64,000 nucleotides of DNA from Allorhodopirellula heiligendammensis. GTDB taxonomy: Bacteria > Planctomycetota > Planctomycetia > Pirellulales > Pirellulaceae. The notes beneath the pieces are model-generated. The model was given only the letters and a program-made list of their open reading frames with translations. It was not told the origin of the DNA and searched no databases. Below, in pieces: positions 56,464 through 63,076 of this stretch; within the stretch, counting starts at the first letter, position 1; the number at the start of each line of letters is the position of its first letter. The stretch spans positions 669,525-733,524 of the forward strand of contig NZ_SJPU01000002.1 in assembly GCF_007860105.1 (NCBI RefSeq), in the 5' to 3' direction. A program made the position numbers and the translations under genes.

Positions 56464-57107
56464 TCAGTTTGTCTCGGATAACAGTTTTTCCCTCATGCCG
56501 CAGATGTGTAGCAAAATGTGACGAAAAACATGCGAGTTGATGTGCTTGTGGATCCCCGCCTTCTTGACCGCCTCACGCAAGTTTGCGGGGAATGTATCCT
56601 TATGCATGTGATGACGTCGCAGCCCCCGTTCACGCATGAACGCCTTCACATTCGACACGTACACTCGTTCAGCCTCGGGCGTGTCCTGACGCCCCCGTAT
56701 CGCACGACGCAGGTTCTGAATCACGTCCGGCTCACTTGGATCGATAAAACCGATGACGTCTTCGATCTCGTCCATGGCCTCACCCGCGTCGTTCATTCTC
56801 GCCTCTTTGATCCTCTCAGCCCGAGTGAGGTCTTCGAGTTTCGTTTGAATGAACTTCAAGTCATCAAACGGAGCGACCTGGACATACGGCGATAACAGAT
56901 CAGTGACTGAATGATCGACAGACGCTTCCAAGCAGGCGTCTTGCGACGCAGGTGGTCGCGGAGGCACTCAATCACATCGCCTGGTGTGAACTGCCACGTC
57001 GCCGGCGGCTTGCGATCATGGAAGCGACAGAGCTTCTCAAACCAAATCTTCGCCCGTTTGTCACGCTGCTCGTGCCACGTGATTTCAGACTGACTAAGGC
57101 GTGCCAA
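56464..57107 (-). pseudogene. intI: Integron integrase remnant (frame-shifted, internally deleted)
   Basis: Two minus-strand frames together read as a planctomycete integron integrase. Frame one (from a TTG at 57107) gives RLSQSEITWHEQRDKRAKIW, WQFTPGDVIECLRDHL and TPAWKRLSIIQSLICYR. About 56890 the frame shifts by one, and frame two continues with the linker LEDLTRAERIKEA, VIGFIDPSEPDVIQNLRRAI and ERVYVSNVKAFMRERGL. It then jumps straight to RRHHMHKDTF...KKAGIHKHINSHVFRHILLHI, the integrase region around the catalytic His-Arg box. The core between, with the first catalytic Arg, and everything after it, including the Tyr nucleophile, are missing. RHH before the box is the mark of IntI proteins. 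It cannot be active. The cassette array lies upstream of its start, in the usual back-to-back arrangement. Confidence 0.75.
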
Positions 57108-57413
57108 GGCGTCGTCCTCACCTGTCACCCGACACGGCGAAGCAATACTTGCCGAGTCGATCGCACAGAACAGACTCTGTCCCAATTCCCCGCTGTTGCC
57201 CAGCGAAGACCACCGCCCTCCTCCACGACCGTTGATGATGCGATCTAAAGGCGTTGCGAGGACTGGATTCGTCCTCCCCGCCGTACTGCATCGCCGCAGC
57301 ATTACCGAGCTGATCCTTCGCATGTCTGCAAAACAGGTCAAGTCTTACGCCCGAAATTGGTACAGGATTTTGCTTGACCCAAGAATCCAGCCCCCCCATA
57401 CTCAGCAGACGCC

Positions 57414-57544
57414 AACCGGCGATAACATTCCCTCGAACCGGCGATAACACTTCCCGTGTCACCGAGGGAACCGAAGGTCCAACCGGCGATAATCCCCCCA
57501 CGAGCTCCTTATCACCGGGTGACCGCCCCACCAACCGGCGATAA
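57414..57544 (+). repeat. Four AACCGGCGATAA repeats next to the integrase (attI-like region)
   Basis: The 12-mer AACCGGCGATAA occurs exactly at 57414, 57436, 57481 and 57533, always preceded by C or G. Between the third and fourth copies, TTATCACCGGGT (57509-57520) forms an imperfect inverted repeat with the third copy; with the flanking GGTC (57476-57479) and GACC (57521-57524) it makes a 49-bp mismatch-bearing palindrome. The block lies between the integrase remnant and the first cassette, where the attachment site attI would be expected, or it may be a relic of lost cassettes. Confidence 0.6.
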
Positions 57545-57568
57545 TTTCCTCGTTCGCCGACAAAACTC

Positions 57569-57994
57569 ATGAGCGTACCTGAGCATCTATGGCGATTCCC
57601 GACCGCGGAAGCGATTGCAAGTCTTGCCATTCGCTTTGATGTTCCAAACGAACCGGACATGCAGGACTGGGAATGGGAGGTCGCCGACCCAGGTAGGATC
57701 GATGAATACCTTACTGCGTACCATCACGGCGGGCTCTCGGATGATGAACGATTCACGCTCATGGAAACGATTATTCAAGCGTTCGATGACCTCGATGGCA
57801 TACTTGAGACTGACTCAAGATGGCAGGAGACGCTTCACATCCTGGACCGACACATAGACTTACATGCATATTCGGTTTGGTACTGGTCAGACCTCGAGCA
57901 CGAGTTCGGTGATGAAACTTGGCCGGTGACACCATTCCTGCGTACAATCGTCGATAAACACCAACAACGTCTTGATCCGCATGCCGGGGTTTAG
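57569..57994 (+). CDS. Integron cassette gene, hypothetical 141-aa protein
   Basis: 141 aa from the ATG at 57569. Acidic (DMQDWEWEVADPGRIDEYL, ETDSRWQETLHILDRHIDLH) and rich in Trp; no signal peptide or membrane segment. No family is recognised. It sits first in the array, 17 bp before an attC-like site, and its reading frame follows the 12-mer repeats closely, so it is the first cassette. Cassette proteins without known relatives are typical of integrons. Confidence 0.7.
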   Translation: MSVPEHLWRFPTAEAIASLAIRFDVPNEPDMQDWEWEVADPGRIDEYLTAYHHGGLSDDERFTLMETIIQAFDDLDGILETDSRWQETLHILDRHIDLHAYSVWYWSDLEHEFGDETWPVTPFLRTIVDKHQQRLDPHAGV

Positions 57995-58010
57995 ACTCAC
58001 GTAAGCGGCG

Positions 58011-58093
58011 AACCATGCGATGATGACGGAGCGGCGGTGGTCGCTGCTCACAAATGGAATCTCAACTCCCGCCGCCCGCATATCGCAAACGTT
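58011..58093 (+). other. Integron attC site (recombination site), 83 bp
   Basis: The site begins with AAC and ends with GTT, the two conserved triplets of attC. The left arm (AAC-CAT-GCGAT-G-ATG-A-CGG-A-GCGGCGG) and the right arm read from the end (AACGTTT-GCGAT-ATG-CGG-GCGGCGG) pair along their length with single unpaired bases (G, A, A) on the left arm only, the extrahelical bases that define attC strand recognition. The centre is unpaired. It follows the first cassette gene by 16 bp and precedes the second by 22 bp. Confidence 0.75.
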
Positions 58094-58115
58094 CTGCCAT
58101 CAAAAAGGACCAATG

Positions 58116-59072
58116 ATGAGAATTTACATCTGCTTACTCATTGCTGCCATATTCTCGTCATCTTTGGCATTCGCAGACAGTGCGGCAAATGTTGATCCAC
58201 TGCCGATAGCAGATTTTAAGAAGATCGCTGGAGAACGTTCCGTCTCGATCGACGCAACCACTAGAACCGTCATTCTTGAATTTGCGAAAATTATCGAAAC
58301 ACCTAATCCGCAAATCGTTTCGTTAGTAAATGCACTTAACGACAATGTTGAATCGATTTCGCTAGTAACTCTTATGGCACTACTGGACCCTCGGCAAGGA
58401 CAGGGTGTAAGCAAACAATTGACGAAACACAGCGATCCTGTCGTTCGGTTTGTCGCGGGAATAGTGTTGTCTGGTAGTGGGGACTCCGATGCGGCAAATA
58501 GCGTTCACACTTTGATTCATGATGAATCCCTGGAACCAATGGACAAACGCTTGATTCGCACATGGTGCGATGGCGTTGGTATTCGCGTCGAGACCGATGA
58601 TGCCGACACCATTTTCAGTCATCTTTCAACTGCCATGGGCGGCGAGCCTAAGTTAAAGAAGGGCGACGAAGCGCCGGCTTTCGAAGCAGAAACTTCGACT
58701 GGGCAAAAACTATCCTTGGGGCAACTCAAAGGGCGGGTCGTTGTTCTTCATTTTTGGGCAACTTCGTGTGGGCCATGCATGGCAAATATGCCATCACATA
58801 TATCCGCACTGTCAAAATACGACTCCGAAAACGTTGAGGTAGTGTTCGTTAGTCTTGATGAAGACAAAGATGCCTACAATGCGGCCGTCGAAAAGAATGA
58901 AATACCATTTAAAAGTGTTCGCGACGCACGCGGCTGGGGCGGTGACTTGGCTCGTGCGTTCGGCGTCAATTTAATGCCTTTTGATATTGTGATCGACCGA
59001 GATGGCATAATCTTTTCTAATTCAACCAACGATATCGACGCGGCGTTGAAAACGGAATCGACAGCGCGTTGA
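58116..59072 (+). CDS. Integron cassette gene: exported TlpA/ResA-like thioredoxin
   Basis: 318 aa from the ATG at 58116 (the preceding codon is also ATG; AGGA is seven bases upstream). Signal peptide at 1-19 (IYICLLIAAIFSSSLAFA). A helical N-terminal region of unknown type (about 20-180, with HEAT-like pairs) leads to a thioredoxin-like domain from about 185: VVVLHFWATSCGPCMANMPSH, with the CGPC redox site, and LGQLKGR. TlpA/ResA proteins reduce periplasmic disulfides, for example in cytochrome c maturation. The gene is more AT-rich than the chromosome around it, as expected for a captured cassette. Confidence 0.85.
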   Translation: MRIYICLLIAAIFSSSLAFADSAANVDPLPIADFKKIAGERSVSIDATTRTVILEFAKIIETPNPQIVSLVNALNDNVESISLVTLMALLDPRQGQGVSKQLTKHSDPVVRFVAGIVLSGSGDSDAANSVHTLIHDESLEPMDKRLIRTWCDGVGIRVETDDADTIFSHLSTAMGGEPKLKKGDEAPAFEAETSTGQKLSLGQLKGRVVVLHFWATSCGPCMANMPSHISALSKYDSENVEVVFVSLDEDKDAYNAAVEKNEIPFKSVRDARGWGGDLARAFGVNLMPFDIVIDRDGIIFSNSTNDIDAALKTESTAR

Positions 59073-59086
59073 AAAAATGCTTGCAG

Positions 59087-59155
59087 AACAATCCGATGCA
59101 CGCGAGCGGCGAAGTCACGTTTTTAGGAAGTGATTTAACTCTCGTCGCCGCCGTT
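59087..59155 (+). other. Shortened attC-like site between cassettes
   Basis: AAC at 59087 and GTT at 59153 enclose 69 bp. The left arm (AACAATCCGATGCACGCGAGCGGCGAAG) has the form of the other sites, but the right arm keeps only CTCGTCGCCGCCGTT, so the outer stem has no partner. It reads as an attC that lost part of one arm. Confidence 0.5.
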
Positions 59156-59169
59156 ATTTGATTGAGGTG

Positions 59170-59427
59170 CTACGCGGCAATCGCCTCTCGGTCCAACTCG
59201 ATGCGTTTTACGACCAAGCCACACTGCTCGATCTGCTCGACTGCTGATCGCATTGCCTCGTCGCGTGATGCGGCTTCACGATCGAATACGACTTCAACAC
59301 CTTCATCGTGGCCGCCCAGATTACCATCGTCACATCCAGCCGCCGCCAGCCTGTCCGCCAGGTCAAGGATTTCTTTCTCGCTATTTACCTGGTGGCTTAC
59401 TACCACCCGAAACCTGTATTCTGTCAT
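59170..59427 (-). CDS. Small acidic partner protein, antitoxin-like
   Basis: 85 aa from the ATG at 59427, with GAGG six bases upstream. It opens YRFRVVVSHQVNSEKEILDLADRLAAAGCDDG and ends VEQIEQCGLVVKRIELDREAIAA, a small alpha/beta protein of about 9 kDa. Its start lies inside the HicA-like gene, overlapping by 47 bases on the same strand, so it is the second gene of a two-gene operon. Small paired genes of this size often encode toxin and antitoxin; I recognise the pairing from other bacteria but not a proven function. Confidence 0.65.
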   Translation of the reverse strand: MTEYRFRVVVSHQVNSEKEILDLADRLAAAGCDDGNLGGHDEGVEVVFDREAASRDEAMRSAVEQIEQCGLVVKRIELDREAIAA

Positions 59428-59668
59428 CTGATTCCTCGCTGTCTCCATCAGGACCGGGGCATGCGAAAACCTTTCGCTGTATCTGTTTTGCATGATTTTG
59501 CGGATTCCGTGGTGTTGAATAAATCGCCATCCAGCACTTCTTGTGACCGAACCCGCAGCGTATTGTACCCCACGCATGGGCGCGGGGGCCACTTTTCTTT
59601 ACGGTCCAGCCAGCTGCGGCAGCAACCGCCAATGCCGCGTGAATCTCTTTATTTGGATGGTTTGCCAC
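59381..59668 (-). CDS. HicA-like small basic protein, toxin-like
   Basis: 95 aa, GTG start at 59668, fixed by GGAGAA five bases upstream. The text AGWTVKKSGPRAHAWGTIRCG followed by STPRNPQNHAKQIQRKV resembles the double-stranded-RNA-binding fold of HicA mRNA interferases (Gly-Trp...Gly...His, then a basic helix), but with a longer middle. The conserved HicA His would be His31. It lies head-first before the acidic partner, overlapping by 47 bases. The pair runs against the direction of the other cassette genes, as is usual for cassettes carrying their own promoter. Confidence 0.6.
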   Translation of the reverse strand: MANHPNKEIHAALAVAAAAGWTVKKSGPRAHAWGTIRCGFGHKKCWMAIYSTPRNPQNHAKQIQRKVFACPGPDGDSEESDDRIQVSGGSKPPGK

Positions 59669-59730
59669 GGTTTTCTCCTGCTGGTAAGATAGGCGTTTTC
59701 TCGCGTGACGGGAACCTATGGGCGGCAAAT

Positions 59731-59813
59731 AACAATGCCATTCAACGGAGCCGCGTCTCACGCGTTTTGGCAGTGGTTGAGTCGCTCGTCGCGGCCCGCT
59801 GATGGCAGACGTT
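59731..59813 (+). other. Integron attC site, 83 bp
   Basis: AAC at 59731 and GTT at 59811. Left arm AAC-AAT-GCCAT-TC-A-A-CGG-A-GCCGCG; right arm, read backwards, AACGTCT-GCCAT-C-A-GCGG-GCCGCG. The arms pair almost completely, with single extra bases at the expected places. It lies between the toxin-like pair and the leucine-rich-repeat gene. Confidence 0.75.
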
Positions 59814-59843
59814 CCGAGAAATACAACAGGAGACCGTTAACGC

Positions 59844-60731
59844 ATGCGGAAGATTCTCTGGGGCGTTCTTCTGATTACCGCTGCATTGACAGTCGTTGTT
59901 GTCGCTAACATCGCAATTCGAGTCCGTGCCGCACAACAACAAGGGACAATCGTTTCACAGGTACATGCACTCGGCGGCAAAGTTCGATACGACTTCGATT
60001 TCGTTCAACCGCCACCTCCCAAGAGCATACTCCACTCGGTTTTTGGTGACGACTTTGTGGGTCACGTCATTGAGGTTGACTTCAGCAATCAACCTATCGG
60101 CGATGCTGATCTTGTCATCCTCAACGATCTCCCGACGATGACTCGTCTTGGGCTTTACGACACCGACATTTCTGATGACGGACTTAAGACGGTCGGGACG
60201 TTTCACCAGCTCGAATTCTTGTGGCTCGACGGCACGCCGGTCACCGACGACGGGATCGAGCATCTCGTTGAACTGCAAAATCTGACGGAATTGCTAGTGC
60301 AATACACAGCGATCACCGATGGCGCGATGGCCCACATTTCGCGACTACAAAACCTTCAGCATCTTTCCCTGGGTGAAACTGTGATTACCGACGATGGGAT
60401 CGCGAAACTGCGACGCATGGACCTAACTGCCTTGAAACTCGACGGAACGAATGTTACTGACGAATGCGCCGAAACGCTCGACCAGTTTCGCAACCTCGAA
60501 CATCTCGATTTGTTCTCGACACAGGTAACCGATAGACTGATTCTCGACACGTGCCATTGGTCAAAGCTTTGGCTGCTGCGAATACATGATACCGCGATTT
60601 CGGACGCATCCGTTCCGGCTTTGTCACGATTGAAATCGCTTCGACACGCCAGTCTTTCGGAGACAATGATCTCTGACGCGGGCGTGCAGAAGCTTCAGGA
60701 CGCTTTGCCGGGTGCGGAAATCCATCGCTAA
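59844..60731 (+). CDS. Integron cassette gene: exported leucine-rich-repeat protein
   Basis: 295 aa, ATG at 59844 after CAGGAGA. An N-terminal membrane helix or signal (ILWGVLLITAALTVVVVANIAI) is followed by about eight 24-residue planctomycete-type leucine-rich repeats (LTELLVQYTAITDGAMAHISRL, LQHLSLGETVITDDGIAKL, LEHLDLFSTQVTDRLI). Such repeats bind proteins. A cassette-borne exported LRR protein is typical of planctomycete genomes, where this family is amplified. It is followed 14 bp on by an attC-like site. Confidence 0.82.
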   Translation: MRKILWGVLLITAALTVVVVANIAIRVRAAQQQGTIVSQVHALGGKVRYDFDFVQPPPPKSILHSVFGDDFVGHVIEVDFSNQPIGDADLVILNDLPTMTRLGLYDTDISDDGLKTVGTFHQLEFLWLDGTPVTDDGIEHLVELQNLTELLVQYTAITDGAMAHISRLQNLQHLSLGETVITDDGIAKLRRMDLTALKLDGTNVTDECAETLDQFRNLEHLDLFSTQVTDRLILDTCHWSKLWLLRIHDTAISDASVPALSRLKSLRHASLSETMISDAGVQKLQDALPGAEIHR

Positions 60732-60745
60732 CACAAACAAGACAG

Positions 60746-60828
60746 AATCATGCCGTGCACACGGAGCACAGCTTGCAAGTTTTCACAAATGGAAGGTCGT
60801 CTCTCCGTGCCCGGTGACGGCAAACGAC
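60746..60828 (+). other. attC-like site with mutated core triplets, 83 bp
   Basis: The same 83-bp palindrome as the other two sites (left arm ATCATGCCGTGCACACGGAGCAC, right arm ...CCGTGCCCGGTGACGGCAAACG), but the outer triplets are AAT and GAC instead of AAC and GTT. The centre shares CACAAATGGAA with the first site. Loss of the cut-site triplet should stop recombination, so this site looks dead. Confidence 0.65.
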
Positions 60829-61066
60829 TATGAAGTCCAAGGTTTGACAAGTGGTGTTGGGTTGTTTTTTGTCTTACTTCTTTTTTTTTCCGCTGGTGGA
60901 GGTGAGGTGCCGTTCGCCGGAGGCTTTTTTCGGTCGCTCGCCAGAGCATGGGTTCTGCGGACATCGCTTGAGCATTTCTTTCGCGGCCAGCGACCGCCGC
61001 CGCTGCTACCAATCGGCTAGAATCGAACCTAACTCAAGCAGTTTGGCTCGACGTACGCGCTAAACC
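60829..61066. other. 238-bp stretch after the last attC, no supported gene
   Basis: It holds a T-rich run (near 60870-60895) that could end transcription. Minus-strand frames with Lys-rich ends are open here but overlap the attC and match nothing known. A small lost cassette is possible. Confidence 0.4.
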
Positions 61067-62620
61067 GTGAACAGTTACCGAATCTTAAATCCAAATCCAG
61101 GAGCGCCGGCTGATTCGCCTGATCGACGTCGTAATGAACTGCTTCCTCGCGTTTGGTCGCTTCTTGAGTTCAAGAACTACGAACTGGAGGAGTATGACAC
61201 CGCCTTCGGTCCGAACGCTTGGAGGATCGGGAAGAGCCTTTCTGGGTGGCGGACAACCATCAACGGCCAATTTGAACCAATTATTCAGGTCAACTCGGGC
61301 AAGCTCCAGCGGTTTCGGTTCATACACGCTGGCGTACGCGATCCGATCAATGTGCAATTTACAATGATTCCAGATAATGCGATTGATTCAAGTGACCCGA
61401 CAGATGCAAAGTACGATGTCGAGGCGGTCAACGACGAAGGAATGCGAGAGTTTGCCCGCGACGGAATCCCATTGGACTCAATGCGTCAAACAGATTCCAT
61501 CAGCCTCTTCCCAGGATATCGCAGCGATGCACTAGTGCGATTCTCCAACACATCCAACAAGCCCCAGTATCACATCATGTGGAACGGGCCCACCGATACC
61601 AGCCTTGACCCACAAAATCCGTTTGCCGTGAAAGGCCCCGAAGTTCTGGGGATCGTAAAAGTCATGCCCGGCTCGCCGTTGGAGATTGAGCCATGGCCGA
61701 GCATGCACGATTTCGCCAGGGTCCGCAAGCCAACTCCAATCGACCCGAGAGATGTCGTTGGTCTGCAAACCATTCACGTCGGTGCGGGAGGGTTTGCAAT
61801 CAACAACATGCGATATGATCCGACGGCCGAGCCGAAAAAGTTGCAACTGGGCCGTACTGATCAATGGGAATTGTCGTCACGCGGCTTTGGCAGCCATCCG
61901 TTTCATATTCACGTGAACCCATTTTATGTCGTATCCAAAACAACTCGAATGACAAACGATGAGGAAATCGTCACGCCCGTCGGCGAATGGAAAGACACGC
62001 TCTTTGTACTCGCAGCCGATGGACGGGTTGGGGAAAAGTTGGTGACGTATAATACGCTGACGAACTACAAACGGTATATTGGAGAATTCGTGCTACATTG
62101 CCATATCCTGGATCACGAAGACCAGGGAATGATGATGAAAGTTGCCGTAGAAAACTCGGCTTACGCACTGGGAACAAGGCTAGCAGAGCCGTATGTTGCT
62201 CCCGACTGGTCGCTACCCAATGTGGCGGGTGATCAAACGTCCATTGAAGATTTGGCGGGTGAACAGGCTACTGTGATTGTTTTCTTGCAAGCACAGTCGT
62301 GTTCCGCTTGCAACGAGCAGATGCAAATGTTCAAGAACCGTGCAGCTGACTTTGCCGGTAAGAAAGCGAACATTGTGTTCGTCGCTCCCCAGATGAAGGA
62401 AGCGTCATTCCCAGAGACCGGATTTCCTTTGCCCGTGGTCTTTGATCACGAGTTAAGTGTTTTCGAGCAGTATAAGGCCTACGTGCCCGTGCACCAATCG
62501 GTGCTGCACGGTGCGTTCATCCTGGACGCAGAGCACCGAGTTCGTTGGCGTGAAATCAGTGACAAACCAATGTTCGATGTTGAACTACTTCTTCATGAAA
62601 TCGACGCATTGCGAGACTGA
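61067..62620 (+). CDS. Multicopper oxidase without its N-terminal domain, fused to a redoxin domain
   Basis: 517 aa, GTG start directly after a stop. Cupredoxin domains 2 and 3 are present: the T1/T3 copper motifs SHPFHIHVNPF and FVLHCHILDHEDQGMM are intact. The first domain, with the HWHG and HxH motifs that complete the trinuclear copper site, is missing. From about residue 380 a thioredoxin-like/AhpC domain follows (VIVFLQAQSCSACNEQMQMF with a CSAC redox pair). It has no signal peptide, unlike full-length relatives, so it is probably a 5'-truncated gene. It may still be translated from the GTG, but should lack oxidase activity. Confidence 0.7.
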   Translation: MNSYRILNPNPGAPADSPDRRRNELLPRVWSLLEFKNYELEEYDTAFGPNAWRIGKSLSGWRTTINGQFEPIIQVNSGKLQRFRFIHAGVRDPINVQFTMIPDNAIDSSDPTDAKYDVEAVNDEGMREFARDGIPLDSMRQTDSISLFPGYRSDALVRFSNTSNKPQYHIMWNGPTDTSLDPQNPFAVKGPEVLGIVKVMPGSPLEIEPWPSMHDFARVRKPTPIDPRDVVGLQTIHVGAGGFAINNMRYDPTAEPKKLQLGRTDQWELSSRGFGSHPFHIHVNPFYVVSKTTRMTNDEEIVTPVGEWKDTLFVLAADGRVGEKLVTYNTLTNYKRYIGEFVLHCHILDHEDQGMMMKVAVENSAYALGTRLAEPYVAPDWSLPNVAGDQTSIEDLAGEQATVIVFLQAQSCSACNEQMQMFKNRAADFAGKKANIVFVAPQMKEASFPETGFPLPVVFDHELSVFEQYKAYVPVHQSVLHGAFILDAEHRVRWREISDKPMFDVELLLHEIDALRD

Positions 62621-62670
62621 ACCAAGCGTCTGCTTGAAATCCAAGAACCACGAGCAACCTGACCTTCCTT

Positions 62671-63076
62671 ATGGCGACTGAAATGAATCGAAGCGATTTC
62701 CTGAAGACGATTGTTGGCGGAGCTTTGGCCAGTGGGTATTGCGCGAGTCCAGTTGTTGGCGAAGACTCATCGTGCTGTTCTACAGACGTGAGTCTCATCC
62801 GTACGTTTGGTCTCCCCGTTCCGCTTTACGCTAAAAATAGCGTTCGGCGACAGGATGCTTCTCATGCCGCCCGGAAGCCCTGTCAGGACAGGTATGTTTA
62901 CGAAATGTATTCCATGCTGAGGGGACATGAGCAGAACTACTTGTACGTGAATCATCTTGAATTCACGATTCCCATCTTCGCTGCGAGTACGATCATGCGA
63001 TACACCGAACTCGAAGTTCGTACGTATTACGATGAGTCATGGAGTTCGTCGACACTGAGGAACCAGCAAGAAAAAC
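62671..63076 (+). pseudogene. Signal-peptide-bearing protein cut off by an IS element
   Basis: Starts at the ATG at 62671 or 62683. A Tat-less signal or anchor (FLKTIVGGALASGY) is followed by about 100 residues of unknown fold, rich in Cys at the start (YCASPVVGEDSSCC). The coding frame is open until 63180, but its last part (after about 63077) lies inside the insertion sequence, antisense to the transposase, so the native C-terminus is lost. It begins 50 bp after the multicopper oxidase gene and was probably in one operon with it. Confidence 0.55.

Noticed and set aside
60728..61012. Minus-strand frame with Lys-rich end beside the last attC
   Set aside because: It overlaps the attC site, lacks a start region and matches nothing; a lost cassette is possible but not shown.
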